In this document: one piece after another, positions 10,736-21,956 of the stretch | Layout of the letters: the number at the start of each line of letters is the position of its first letter | Numbering within the stretch: position 1 is the first letter of the stretch | Origin: Chrysomallon squamiferum | Taxonomy: Eukaryota > Mollusca > Gastropoda > Neomphalida > Peltospiridae | DNA: 25,000 nt | NCBI GenBank assembly: GCA_012295275.1 | Contig: CM022679.1 | Span: forward strand, 27,167,483-27,192,482 | Direction: 5' to 3' | The notes under the pieces: model-generated | The model's database searches: none | The model's input: the letters and a program-made list of their open reading frames with translations, nothing else | What the model was told of the DNA's origin: nothing | Position numbers and translations under genes: made by a program

Positions 10736-11060
10736 TTCTATGTAAACGTATAGCACATTATACATACACATACTTATAGCTAGATACATATTCACCTTTG
10801 TAAAATATTCACGCACGCACACAAACATACAAACATCTATAAAATCAAACATCAAAATTAATACACATACATCAAGGATAATAAAATTATTTCACTTGCT
10901 TTTTATGTTTTAAAGAGAAGTTTTTTGGTTTTTCTTTAAAAATCTTTAAACTAAGATTAGAATACAGATTATTTGTAGTGTTTACATTATTATAAAATAT
11001 CTAAACTCTGACCAAGATGCCTGATGTGTCAGTTTAATATTTTATTTATTTGCAAATAGC
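10736..11060. other. Intronic spacer
   Basis: Degenerate CACA and ACAT words continue to about 10875, then ordinary AT-rich sequence. No coding signal was seen. Confidence 0.4.
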
Positions 11061-11067
11061 ATTTGCC

Positions 11068-11180
11068 GACGTCGCAGTGTTAAATGTCAACGTGCACGTG
11101 GCTGCAGTAGGTGTGCAGTGTTTACACAAATATGTCAGAATTGTTTACTCGAGTAACTTTCTAACGTGGCTGAAATAAAG
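11068..11180. repeat. Copy 1 of a diverged local duplication (E-box/PstI-like core)
   Basis: From GACGTCGC at 11068 to GTTTAC at 11125 this closely matches 11958-12016. The best block is CGTGGCTGCAGTAGGTGTGC followed by AGTGTTTAC, with one mismatch. A second GTTTACTCGAGTA at about 11143-11155 also matches sequence in the other copy (12011-12023). This copy carries a CACGTG E-box at 11095-11100. Confidence 0.75.
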
Positions 11181-11545
11181 TATTTACAGACAAACAGAGC
11201 AAGTCTGCTTTCTTCTGTTCAGTCTTCTCTCTTTGATAGAGCTGCCAAAACTTTCCAGGAATTTCGAGAAAATATTTACTCTAATGTGAGATCATTACAT
11301 AGGTAAAAATATAAAATTAGCATATGTTTCTTAGTTTTTATGTTTGTTTGTTTGTTTGTCAGCTGGTCTGATATATTTTCTGTGTTAGAATGTTTAAAAG
11401 AAATAATATAAATGAAGAAAAGTATTAAATTGTTTAGAGGACGTGTTTTCATCATTGTTTTTGGACATACACTACACGAAACAAGAGACACACATTCACA
11501 TTCTCACTATATCTTAATTACACACACCCACACCCACCCATACCC
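11181..11545. other. Intronic spacer
   Basis: AT-rich sequence with four TTTG units at about 11342-11358 and CACCCA words near 11525-11545. No exon was seen. Confidence 0.4.
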
Positions 11546-11549
11546 ATAA

Positions 11550-11851
<302 letters not shown>

Positions 11852-11929
11852 TTGAATTGAATTGAATTGTTGTTGAATTCAACACTTATTTAACCGCCAC
11901 TCAAACAACTGATAACTTTTCATCACGCT

Positions 11930-12110
11930 GTCGCCAACACACGGAGTAACAACTGCAGACGTCGCTGCGCCCTTCTGTCAACAAGAACGTGGCTGCAGTA
12001 GATGTGCAGTGTTTACTCGAGTACGTCACTTTACTCCGTGTCACTACGTCAGCGTGGTCGTAACGTCTACAACACTCTGACGATTTGTTTGCTTTGGTAC
12101 AAGGCTTTCG
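11930..12110. repeat. Copy 2 of the diverged local duplication, in a CpG-rich patch
   Basis: GACGTCGC at 11958 through GTTTAC at 12011-12016 and on to CTCGAGTA matches the copy at 11068, about 890 bp away. The patch is rich in CpG and in ACGTCA half-sites (ACGTCAC near 12023, ACGTCAGCG near 12045), so it may be regulatory. Coding potential is absent. Confidence 0.7.
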
Positions 12111-12412
12111 GCTAATTAGTCGACTCAGATGTGAGTTTCCAAAGCAAAGTTTCTAAAACTCTTACTTAACTATGTTTGCTGAGGGCTTCACCTTGCAGCC
12201 ACTGGTCAGCACTATGACGTCATCAGACTTACACAATACTTAGTTCACTAACACAAGTTAAAGTTATGTTTATCTATCACGTGACGGCTCTTCTAGTGTT
12301 TGCTTTGTTACTGGGTCGGTGAGAAATGTTTAATGTTTTGGGGTGGGTTTTTTTGTTGTTGTTGAACTGATAGATATATATATAAACTATTTCCATATTA
12401 AGGCAGGCAGAA
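12111..12412. other. Intronic spacer with CRE and E-box
   Basis: It holds a perfect TGACGTCA at 12215-12222 and a CACGTG at 12278-12283, only about 60 bp apart. No open frame of note is present. Confidence 0.4.
12215..12222. promoter_or_regulatory. Perfect palindromic CRE octamer
   Basis: Context CTATGACGTCATCAG. A CACGTG E-box follows about 56 bp downstream. Confidence 0.4.
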
Positions 12413-12413
<1 letters not shown>

Positions 12414-12447
<34 letters not shown>

Positions 12448-12457
12448 ACACACACAT
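12414..12457. repeat. (CA)n microsatellite
   Basis: About 21 CA units with one CC interruption. Confidence 0.95.
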
Positions 12458-13100
12458 AAAAATACACACTAAACATACGGCTACATTACATATAGAGACA
12501 CATACACAAATATACATATAAATGTACTCTTATGCACACACAATAATACACACACGTAGATAATCTGAACGGACGTACTTGTCATAAGCATTCCGATATT
12601 GAAAACACGACAGTCACACATATCAGTCCGAATCACTTTTTGACTGTAGTTTTACTTATTATTGTAAGATACCAGTGAAATCAGTTTAAGAATTACTGAG
12701 TGTAGAAAACAAATGTTTAAAATAATTACCTTGTATGACACGAAATCCGAAATCAGGTTTTGTAAATCTCCAAACATAGCCATTCCGTGACAGTGCATGG
12801 GTTTCCATGTTAAACAGATAAAGAAAATGACGTAACAATGCATCAAGCAGATGACGTCATATGGCAACAAAAGAAATGCTTCAGTAGCCAGTTTGTAAGA
12901 TTTACGCTATTTTTATACACTGAATTGTACTGAAATTTTTTATGACTGAAATGCAGTTTATAAAATGGATGAAAATAAATATTTGGTGAATAGTTTTTGA
13001 CATGATGGGTCATTTAGATTTGTAAGGACATTTAAGTATCATATTTAAATCTGTTCAGTAACACTAGCAATCAGTTACCAGTATATTAGAGTCAAATACT
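12458..13100. other. Intronic spacer with one CRE
   Basis: CACA/ATAC-rich to about 12560, then AT-rich. A perfect TGACGTCA lies at 12852-12859. A minus-strand open frame of 72 codons at 12652-12870 has no supporting splice or start context. Confidence 0.4.
12852..12859. promoter_or_regulatory. Perfect palindromic CRE octamer
   Basis: Context AGATGACGTCATATGG. The TGACGTCATAT core is shared with the copy at 23597. Confidence 0.4.
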
Positions 13101-13109
13101 TTCTTTTCT

Positions 13110-13276
13110 TGTGTGTGTGTCAGTGATGGTATTTAAATCTCTCAAATAAATACCAGTAATCATAGACTAGTATATTACAGTCATTATCGTTATATATGTG
13201 TGTAGGTATTTATTTTATATAGATGTTTGTGTGTGTTTGTGTGTGTATGTGTGTGTGTATGTGTGTGTGTGTGTAT
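13110..13276. repeat. Interrupted (GT)n microsatellite
   Basis: A short GT run at 13110-13120 and a longer GT/TATG mixture from about 13190 to 13276. Confidence 0.85.
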
Positions 13277-13399
13277 TTACATCGGTGTGTGAATGTTGCA
13301 TGGAGGTATTTGTATGTATATGTGTACATGTATATGTGGAAATCGGTATAAGTTAAACTTTAATTATTTAAATTACATAATTGTCTGTGGGGTATCTAT

Positions 13400-13520
13400 T
13401 TCTTCTTCTTTCTTTTCTCATCATCTTCTTCTTCCTCCTTTTCTTATTCTTCTTCTGTCAGCCATTATATTGGGCTGTGTACATTATTTTTTTTATTTTT
13501 ATTTTTTTGTTTTGTTTTTT
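13400..13520. repeat. Pyrimidine-rich TTC tract then T-rich tract
   Basis: Interrupted TTC and TCC triplets at about 13400-13458, then runs of T to 13520. It resembles a polypyrimidine tract, but no acceptor followed by an open exon is seen. Confidence 0.75.
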
Positions 13521-13774
13521 TAAATGAAATCATGGAGATATTTAGTTAATATTTTTTAAAGTAAAAGAAGAAAATCGTCATAATTATATTTGTGTGAAAA
13601 GTTCACAGTCGTTAATTAATTACAGAAGTGAATTCATTAGACCTTTTTAGATCCATTTAATTTAGGGCTGGTATTATGACTTATTGGAGATGTATTTCAG
13701 AAGAAAACAATTATCCTGAATATATTATTGAAAATGATATATTTATGAAGGAACAAAGTACTTATAGAAAATGG

Positions 13775-13775
<1 letters not shown>

Positions 13776-13830
<55 letters not shown>

Positions 13831-13847
13831 TGATGATGATGATGATG

Positions 13848-13881
<34 letters not shown>
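13776..13881. repeat. (AAT)n-(GAT)n-(ATT)n palindromic microsatellite
   Basis: About 17 AAT triplets lead through seven GAT triplets into about 11 ATT triplets. The AAT and ATT arms are reverse complements, so the whole tract can fold as a stem of about 33 bp with a GAT loop. The Asn/Asp/Tyr peptide over it is an artefact. Confidence 0.95.
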
Positions 13882-13882
<1 letters not shown>

Positions 13883-13884
13883 AA

Positions 13885-14215
13885 AAATAACAACCAAAAA
13901 GTTATAAAATAAATAAAGAAAATAGAATGAAATGTAAAATTATGAAAAGAGGAATAAAATAATAGCATTAATCAAAACATCAGATATATATATATTCCCA
14001 GATATTTAAAAATGCAACAACTTTACTTATTTATGAATGGCGATGTTTATCTTAGAATTTGTATTTTCTGCTTCGAGTTTAAAAGCGTAGTTCTTACTTT
14101 TACCATTCTTTAAACAGACACAAAATTTTACAAGTTTTAAGAAAAGTTGTCAAATCCTTCTTTATCACGTTAAGTTTTGTCTTGTTCAAATTTAGCAACA
14201 CCAACATATTATCAC
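13885..14215. other. AT-rich intronic spacer
   Basis: No coding, repeat or RNA feature was recognised apart from a small TA run at about 13985-13995. Confidence 0.4.
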
Positions 14216-14475
14216 CATTCGGCGAAGTTATCTCTCTTGAATGCGTATGCGCGTTAATCCACGAAAACACCCGAGCTTCCGATTTAGTGGTGCGAGGCAA
14301 CCCGAAACAGCCACGTGACAATCCGACTAGGATTTACTTCTGACCGTTTTGTCAGGGACGCCAAAGCTGTGGCAGAAAGTGCGGGATTCCGCGCGTGTGT
14401 CGGAGGTCTCACACCACACTTAGCTGGTACGACGAGAGTTAACCATTTCTGGAGCTGCAAATAAAAATAAGACTG
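14216..14475. promoter_or_regulatory. CpG-rich patch, possible promoter or enhancer
   Basis: CpG-dense sequence (for example GCGTATGCGCG, GGGATTCCGCGCG, GTACGACGAG) stands out against AT-rich flanks and carries a CACGTG at 14312-14317. On the minus strand, 14321-14100 is open for 73 codons from an ATG, but it lacks convincing splice signals and drifts into AT-rich sequence. It could mark an internal promoter of the plus-strand gene or a minus-strand start. Neither is proven. Confidence 0.3.
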
Positions 14476-14525
14476 GAGTGCGATCTGTCTGATAATGTGT
14501 GTGAAATGTTGCGTGTTGCGTGTGA

Positions 14526-14690
14526 TTTTTTTTTTTTTTTTTTTTTTTGGTGAATTTGTGTGATTTAAAAATATATTTTCAAGGTGACTACGTTACTGAA
14601 TGATGACCAATTTATACTCCATTGCAAAAAAAAAAAAAAAAAATAAATAAAAAAAAATAAGAAAGAAAAAGAAAAAACAACAAAAAAAAC
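14526..14690. repeat. Poly-T then poly-A tracts
   Basis: About 23 T residues at 14526-14548 and an A run from about 14626 that degrades into AAAT/AAAG. The two runs are about 78 bp apart in inverted orientation, but no transposon body is visible between them. Confidence 0.8.
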
Positions 14691-14816
14691 CCATCTTAAG
14701 TAAAAATTAATAATAATAGTAATAATTGTATATTAATAAAATAATAAATATCAAAAAGTAAAATTAAATAAACAAATGGATAAAGAAAAAAGTAAGATTT
14801 AAAAAAAAATAATTAT

Positions 14817-14855
<39 letters not shown>
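14691..14855. repeat. A-rich low-complexity sequence ending in (AT)n
   Basis: AAAT-type words followed by an uninterrupted AT run at about 14821-14852. Confidence 0.85.
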
Positions 14856-14857
<2 letters not shown>

Positions 14858-15608
14858 GTGTGCGTGCGGGCGTGGGAAGGAGGCATATATGTAATAGAGG
14901 CATAAAGTAAGGAGATTCCGGGGTACGTTCTAAATATCGTTTCCAGAAGCTTTACTTAATATAGGTCCATCCTGACGTCTTTAGAGCTGATTGCGAGAAT
15001 AAAACACTTCTCTTTTAATTCAAGAAATACATATTTATGTATATTTATTTATTAATTTTTGTTATTTACATATTATATTCAGTGTATTTACTAATTTATG
15101 TTAGTACATCATCATCTTTGTGACACACTAATGGAATTACGAGAACTGATAGTTAAAACTGAACGATTTTAATAAAAAAAATAAAGTTTATCATTTGTGT
15201 CTCACTGATAAAACACAGTGGTATAGCCTGTTGAAAATTACTTACGGCAAATCGTTGTAAGACACAGCGAAGGGAACTTGGCATTCCTGAAACCGATAAC
15301 CTGTATTATGCCAGATATACGAATAGATATCAAAGAGATATTATACTGAATGTAATTAAAATAATGATAATGATAATGACAATAATCACAATAATCATCA
15401 TAATAATAATTATAAGGTTGACTCTGATGATGATGATGATAAAGACAATAATAATAAGAACAACAGTTTACAGCAATATACAGTTCTAGTAAAATATCTG
15501 TTGTTGTTAGAAAGAAAAGTAACTCGTGTGGTAGAAGTATTCTTGTAATTGTTGTTAAACCAAAAAAATTCACTCAGTGCTTAGATTGGTGTTTCTGAAA
15601 CTGCTGAA
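14856..15608. other. Intronic spacer with small ATG/ATC triplet tracts
   Basis: GTGCGTGCGGGCGTGG near 14859 is an isolated G-rich word. Interrupted AATAATG/ATC triplets lie at about 15360-15455. The 111-codon minus-strand frame over them (15238-15573) is rich in His and Tyr from the triplets, so it is not supported as a gene. Confidence 0.45.
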
Positions 15609-16195
15609 TAGATCTTGTGGGTGAATGAAAATGAATGAAGGGTGGATGAAACTAGAAAAGTGAATGGCAGTGAAATGAAACTAGATAGTGAATGGGACTA
15701 GACTGGTGAATGGCAGTGAAATGAAACTAGAGAATGGATGGAAATAGAAAAGTGAATGGCAGGGAAATGAAACTGTAGACTGAATGGAACTAGAGAGGTG
15801 AATGGCAGGGAAATGAAACTGTAGACTGAATGGAACTAGAGAGGTGAATGGCAGGGAAATGAAACTGTAGACTGAATGAAACTAGAGAGGTGAATGGCAG
15901 GGAAATGAAACTGTAGACTGAATGGAACTAAAGAGGTGAATGGCAGGGAAATGAAACTGTAGAATTGATGGAACTAGAAAGGTGAATGGCAGGGAAATGA
16001 AACTGTAGACTTAATGGAACTAGAGAAGTGAATTGCAGGGAAATGAAACTGTAGACTGAATGGAACTAAAGAGGTGAATGGCAGGGAAATGAAACTAGAG
16101 AATGGATGGAAGTAGAAAGGTGAATGGCAGGGAACTGAAACTAGAGAGAGTTTGGGACTATAGAGGTGAATAGAAGGCGAATGAAACTAGAAAAA
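15609..16195. repeat. 46-bp minisatellite, about 12-13 copies
   Basis: The unit starts TGAATGGAACTAGAGAGGTG and continues AATGGCAGGG, AAATGAAACT, GTAGAC, for 46 bp. Well-matched copies begin at 15781, 15827, 15873 and 15919. Edge copies near 15620-15770 and 16090-16195 are shorter and more diverged (GAGAATGGA instead of GTAGACTGAATGG). It is purine-rich on the plus strand, with GGGAAATGAAACT the most conserved block. Confidence 0.93.
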
Positions 16196-16603
16196 AGAAA
16201 GGGTGAATAACATAATTTACACAGAAATTTATATTTTCTTCTACACATTGCCATTAAGTGGGCAGTAATCTCTTAGTGTTTTTAATGTCAGTGGATCGGG
16301 AAATGTGTTACGTCTTTTCTCGCCAGCTGGGGTTTTTCTAATTTCAAAACAGCACAAAGTCTCACCAGTGTTTTCTGTGACCGTCACGGAGCTAACACTG
16401 AGAAATCTGCCTGCAACTCACTGACACTGACGGAGTGATTGATGAATGACATCCTAGTTTTGTTCCTCTTGGTTTTCTTTACCTATTTTTGTTATGTTCA
16501 AAAAATATGAATTAAATAAAATTTATATTTTTCTCTCAATAAAGTATGCACAAGAAGTAATACAACGTGTTATGAAAAAAATAGTAACAAAAAATAATCA
16601 GAA
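16196..16603. other. Intronic spacer
   Basis: Less AT-biased around 16250-16440, with words such as GTGACCGTCACGG (imperfect palindrome near 16378). No exon with splice signals was found. Confidence 0.35.
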
Positions 16604-16732
16604 ATGATGATGATGATGATGATGATAATAATAATAATAATAATAATAGTAATAATAATAGTAATAATAATAATAATAATAGTAATAATAATAGTAATAA
16701 TAATAATAATAATAGTAATAATAATAACAGTA

Positions 16733-16777
<45 letters not shown>

Positions 16778-16800
16778 GTAAATAAATAAATAAACACATA
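16604..16800. repeat. (ATG)n then (AAT/AGT)n compound microsatellite
   Basis: About seven ATG triplets are followed by about 160 bp of ATA/AAT triplets interrupted regularly by AGT, then AAAT units. It produces poly-Ile, poly-Leu and poly-Met artefact frames. Confidence 0.95.
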
Positions 16801-17125
16801 AATAAATAACAACTACTACAACAAGATCAACAACAACATAACGGCAGCCCTAGAACCAGCGCTGTCCATCCAAACGTCTGTCTGACCTGTTTTCTGTCAG
16901 AGTATACTCGACTACACAACAGACGCATCAATTTATCTACAACTTCAACAGTTTGACGCGCTGTTTAACACTAGCGATAATTTGATTTCTCTAGCTAGTT
17001 CAGAACATTCACCAAAACACTCGAATTAGCTAAAACTATATACATTACGTTATAATATAATATTGCCCTTATTTAGCTTTTTTCTTAGATAATAATTATA
17101 TCATCGTTTTTACATTGTTTGCTTC
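16801..17125. other. Intronic spacer
   Basis: ACA-rich at its start, then ordinary AT-rich sequence. No feature was recognised. Confidence 0.4.
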
Positions 17126-17129
17126 GTGA

Positions 17130-17445
17130 CAGAAGCAGCAGCAGCAGCAGCACCAACGTCTACTACTCATATTACAATTGCTACTTCTGCCACTACTACT
17201 ACTACTTTTATCACTGCTACAACTACTTCTATTTCTGTTGCTATTATTACTACTACATTTTTTATTATTACTAATTTACATTTATTAGTTCTGAAATACA
17301 ATGTTATTATTTTATTGTTAAAGTTATTTACTACTTCTACTACTGCTACTACTACTACTGATGCTGCTACTACTACTACTACTACTACTACCACTACTAC
17401 TACTACTAGTAATTCTACTTCTGCTACTACTACTACGAATAATAA
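17130..17445. repeat. Interrupted (ACT)n / (AGC)n trinucleotide cluster
   Basis: AGC triplets at about 17132-17150, then ACT, GCT and TCT triplets split by an AT-rich insert at about 17255-17325. The last part (about 17330-17435) is the purest. The Thr-rich plus frame and Val-rich minus frame are artefacts. Confidence 0.9.
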
Positions 17446-18072
17446 ATGATATAAAATAATGTTCTTCAGTAAAAAAAAAACGATCATTATAATCTTCATC
17501 GTCATCAACATCAACAACATCGTTTTATTTATTTCAGTAAGTTGACATTATATTTGTCTAAACTTAACCAACTTAGTGAAATTGGCGCGTTTTTTTCTTT
17601 ACCACACCCTTCACGTACTTAATACTCGACTGTCACGTGACATCATTCATCTTAGCAACATGTACGTAAAATTACAGTTCTCTTCCTGTATCGTAAAAAA
17701 TTCTGAATATTTCCAATAAAGAACAGTTTGTACAAAAACCGCGAGAAAATGTCTTTGATACGCTAATTCGTGCGGATTACACGGCCATTTTTCCCGTGAA
17801 GCCAAACTATTGTTAATTTGTTTGCACAGCTAATCTCCTGATAAATACGTGGATTAGGAAAGATAATCCTTAATGAAATAGTTAACCCGAGATCGATCGG
17901 TTTAACACACAACCAGGAAGTGCAGTCGTGATGGGAGTGTAAATAAGGATTTTTGAAGAATTTAGTTTTTTAATCTTGTGAACAAAGGTTTCAGTGAAAA
18001 CGAGGTTTAGAGACATTGTGACGTGTGTATAACGATGACGTAATTACTTCCTGCTTCCTAAGCTGTTATATC
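17446..18072. other. Intronic spacer with E-box
   Basis: A CACGTG in the extended palindrome GTCACGTGAC lies at 17632-17641. TTGGCGCG lies near 17582. Short CpG words occur near 17740-17790. No coding signal was seen. Confidence 0.4.
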
Positions 18073-18133
<61 letters not shown>

Positions 18134-18165
18134 TGATGATGATGATAATAATAACAATAATTTTT
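18073..18165. repeat. (AAT)n then (GAT)n microsatellite
   Basis: About 18 AAT triplets followed by about five GAT triplets and a short AAT tail. It resembles the 13.8-kb tract without the ATT arm. Confidence 0.95.
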
Positions 18166-18249
18166 AATACTTTATTTTAAAAATATGTTGTAATTAATAA
18201 ATAGTTTTTATACTGTTGTGGAAATATTCTCGCTATCTTCTTTGTTCGT

Positions 18250-18645
18250 ATTTAATTATAATTATTATTATATTATTATTATTATTATTACTTTACTAAT
18301 ATCATTTTAGGAATTCTGCAACAACAGCAACAATCACAAGTACTACAACAACTACAACAACAACAACAACTATTACTACTACTACTGTCATTACTACTAC
18401 CTCTGCTGATACCAGTACTACTGTTACTGCTGCAGTTGATGTTGCTATTGCTGCTACTACTATTACTACTACTACAACTACTAATACTAATACCACCACC
18501 ACCATTACCTCTACTATACTCTTCCTAAACTGCTACTGCTACTGCTACTACTACTACTACCACCACCACTACCACTGCTATACTCTTGCTAAACTGCTAC
18601 TGCTATTACTATCACAATATTCTCACCACAAGAGCAACCATTACT

Positions 18646-18689
<44 letters not shown>

Positions 18690-18715
18690 ATAAATGAATG
18701 AATGAATGAATGAAT
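18250..18715. repeat. Trinucleotide cluster: ATT, ACA, ACT, ACC, AAT, AATG
   Basis: ATT triplets (about 18257-18292) precede a long region of ACA/ACT/ACC triplets (18310-18620). AAT triplets (about 18648-18688) and AATG units (about 18688-18716) follow. A 64-bp internal duplication places TATACTCTT-CTAAACTGCTA at 18515 and again at 18579 with one change. Confidence 0.9.
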
Positions 18716-18716
18716 A

Positions 18717-19230
18717 AAATAAAACATAAAATATCATAATACAGTGTAAATACAATATAATATAAAATAAAACGCAAGAGAATATATTTGTTTTCAAAAC
18801 TTGGCACACGATCTTGTAGAGAACTTAACATACGACCTAGATACTCTGGTTTTAAAACAAAACGCACATCAACTCAGAAATTTATTTTCTCTTACATTTA
18901 TTATTTTAATAATCATATGTACTCGCCATTCAAATATTTGAACCAAACCTGCATACGCTAAGGATTCAAGCAAATGTTAGTGTGTTAGAAGGTTAGAATC
19001 GAGCGATTTTAATTCTGGAAAGCATCTCTATTGGGACTTGAGCCTGGTACCTCTAAAACTGAAGATGACGCCTTCGAGTCTGGATAAATTAAGAATTATG
19101 TTTATTTTAGTATTTAAGTTATTTGTTGACATAATGTAAAAAGGTAAAAAAAACAACCCAAAACAACAAAAGAAATAAACATATTATTAAATAAATAATT
19201 ACTGCTATACTAATAGTTATTACTGCTATT
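18717..19230. other. Intronic spacer, partly less AT-rich
   Basis: Around 18950-19090 the sequence is mixed in composition, but there is no open frame with splice signals. Elsewhere AT-rich. Confidence 0.35.
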
Positions 19231-19232
19231 AA

Positions 19233-19580
19233 ATATTACGACTTGTACTACTACTGCTGCTACTACAACTACTACTACTATTACTACTATTACCACCACC
19301 ATCATTACAACTACTACTACTACTGAATAGTATTACTGTTACTATTATCGCTACTATAAGTACTACTAATATTATTAGTACAACTATTAGTACTACTGCA
19401 ACTACTACAACTGATATTATTACTTGTATTACTATTAAAGACCGCCATTACAATTACTACTACTATTTCTATTAACACCGTTGTTGCTGTTTGTAACTGC
19501 TGCTGCTACTAACACTACTACTACTATTACTATTACTACTACTACTACTACTACTACTACCAAACAACAACGGCTACTAC
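19233..19580. repeat. Interrupted (ACT)n trinucleotide cluster
   Basis: ACT, ATT and GCT triplets continue with interruptions to about 19562. It is the third such cluster in 2.5 kb. Confidence 0.9.
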
Positions 19581-19694
19581 CACTAATAATAATAACGATA
19601 AAAATCAGTCAGAAAAATAGTAAATTAAACAATTGGTGTAGAAGCAATATTATCATCGTTACGAGAGACACAAACAACAATAACAATTATAATA

Positions 19695-20230
19695 ATAATC
19701 AAATAAATAAATAAATAAATAAATAAATGTTTGTACATTTCATTGAATTAATAATCATAAATTATCATATTTTCATACTCAGTATAAAACATTTTCACAC
19801 TGCGACATTTTATTTCAAAACGAACACATCCTAGCCTCGTTCTCACTTAGAAAAACTAGGTCGAAGCTACTCTCCAAACAGCACATTCCATTTATTTATG
19901 TCTTACCGAGATTTGTTTCTTCTTCTTGTGAAACGTCGTCTGGATTTAGAGACAAATGTTTTGTCTGAGTCAGATCAAACAGCGAGCGATATTTTGTGAT
20001 CTAGAATTTGTTTTTGGTTTTGTATCATTGTAATGTTTCATACCGCACATACCTCAAGTAGCGTATCTGTGAAATAAATAAATAAAATAAACTTTAACAA
20101 AATGATTAAGAAATTGTAAAATTGTGTGAAGGCTTAAGATACTATGTTAAAAATGTCCATTTATAGTAAATAAAATGAGTTCATAATTAAATATAAATAA
20201 ATAAATAAATAAATAGGTAAATAATATAGT
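19695..20230. other. AAAT tracts around an ordinary intronic spacer
   Basis: AAAT units at about 19699-19728, 20076-20090 and 20190-20216 flank sequence with no coding signal. The words GAACACATCCTAGCC and GAGCGAGCG are local exceptions to the AT bias. Confidence 0.55.
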
Positions 20231-20264
20231 AGATAGCTAGGATACACAAATAAAAATGTATGTC

Positions 20265-20595
20265 CAGACGTAGAGATAGATAGTGATAAACAATATAAAA
20301 TATATAGATATAGATAGTGATATATATACATACATATACATACACACACACACAAATACATATATATTTATATATGGCCACTCATCTGTCTGGCAGTCTT
20401 TCTATTTTTCCATCCGTCCATACATCCATCTATCTATCTACCTACCTATCTTTTTATCTCTCTGTCTGTAATTCCATCCATCCATCCATCTGTCTTTCTA
20501 TCTATCTATTAATCTCTCTATCCATATATCTATCAGTATACCAATCCATCTCTCTGTTTCTCTATCTGGCTGTCCTGTCCATCTCTCCATCCAAC
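20265..20595. repeat. GATA, TATA/CACA and ATCT/ATCC tetranucleotide region
   Basis: GATA words and TA/CA tracts at 20270-20375 pass into ATCC, ATCT and CTGT units to about 20590. Tyr/Ile/Ser-rich frames here are artefacts. Confidence 0.88.
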
Positions 20596-20965
20596 CAAAC
20601 GTCAGTAATGTACAGTATTTTATTTTATTAATTTATAAATAATTAGAAAAGTACAAAGTAGATAGAAAAACTGTTATTGACAAGTAAGTAAATACTCTAG
20701 TAAATTCAGTACCTGACATACACATATATGTGTGTATGTGGATGTGTTATATAATATAACTGTTCGAAAACTTACATTGAGACAGAAAAGATAAAAGTAT
20801 TTACAGTTAATTTATGTTATGTTTTGAAGATTAACATTAAGTTTTAGTTTTGTAAAATTTAAAATAATATGGTAATGTAGTATGATTATTAAATTAGTTT
20901 ACATTTTCACAAACTAAGAAAGTAAGAATCGCAGAGAATTATAATCATGATTATTCTTTTCTTTA
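20596..20965. other. AT-rich intronic spacer
   Basis: A short palindromic ACATATATGTGTG word lies near 20723. Otherwise no feature was seen. Confidence 0.4.
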
Positions 20966-21240
20966 GTAAACAGATAAATAAATAAATAAATAGATAAATA
21001 AATAAATATAATAAAGTAAAGGAAAATACAATAAAATAATAATGATGAAAATAATCAAATCAAATCGAATCAAATAATAATAATAATAAATAAATAAATA
21101 AATAATGAAAATAATAATGAAAATAATAAGAAAATCAAATCAAATCAAATCAAATAATAATATTAATAACAATAATAACAACAAAATAAAATAAAATAAA
21201 ATAAAATAAAAATAAAATAAAAACACTACTATCGATAACA
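20966..21240. repeat. AAAT, AATCA and AAAAT compound repeats
   Basis: AAAT units (20974-21008) are followed by two blocks of AAATC pentanucleotides (about 21053-21076 and 21135-21155). The spacing is AATAATG and AAAT, and the block ends with AAAAT units at about 21183-21225. The two pentanucleotide blocks look like copies of one compound unit about 80 bp apart. Confidence 0.85.
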
Positions 21241-21765
21241 CAAACAACAGAAATAATAGTTAAAACTCTTTTGTTTCTTGTTTTTATTTTTTTCTAAGTG
21301 AATTGTCTGTAAACATGGGATTAAAAGGATTATCTGGCAGTGTTTAGATAATTACCGCTGTCCAGTAGTTAAAACTTTCACATAATCCCGACTCACCGAA
21401 TTATCACCTTCACGTTTTCAACTTCAGGCCTCAGTAATCAAACTAAAGTTCAAGGTCACTGGTCTCTTTCTGCTTGTTTGTTTTGTCTTTTCATTGCCTT
21501 AAAGTAACATCTTTACTTAGAGATAACAATTAGTTTTCTTAAAGTCTAGCTTCGATTCTACATTTTGTACATCTCCAAGATACTGGAAATATGTAACGTA
21601 TCTCTTGTGTATAATAAACAATGGAAGTAAAATAACAGATTCATGATTAGGTATCGGAAACGTTCGGTGTGACGTCATTTCTTATGTTGAACACAGAACT
21701 TAGAATTTTGTATCACCGTTCTTCTGAACACGTTTGTATATTTAATAATAAAATCCTCCCTATAA
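21241..21765. other. Intronic spacer with CRE
   Basis: A perfect TGACGTCA lies at 21670-21677. Mixed-composition sequence at 21330-21470 has no supported exon. Confidence 0.4.
21670..21677. promoter_or_regulatory. Perfect palindromic CRE octamer
   Basis: Context GGTGTGACGTCATTTC, sharing TGTGACGTCATT with the copy at 937. Confidence 0.4.
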
Positions 21766-21767
21766 AT

Positions 21768-21833
21768 ATATATGCATAGATTTTATTATATATATATGTA
21801 CGTATATCTATGTATGTATGTATTGATAGGTAG

Positions 21834-21932
<99 letters not shown>

Positions 21933-21956
21933 CAGACAGACAGAGAGAGAGAGAGA
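21768..21956. repeat. TA, TATG, GATA and (GA)n compound microsatellite
   Basis: TA/TATG words to about 21825, GATA units to about 21853, a pure GA tract of about 74 bp, then GACA/GA units to 21956. Confidence 0.95.

Noticed and set aside
14100-14321. 73-codon minus-strand frame starting in a CpG-rich patch
   Set aside because: It drifts into AT-rich sequence without a donor signal I can defend. Kept only as a possible regulatory patch.
15609-16195. Possible CRISPR-like array
   Set aside because: The units are contiguous with no unique spacers, no cas genes are present, and the sequence context is eukaryotic.
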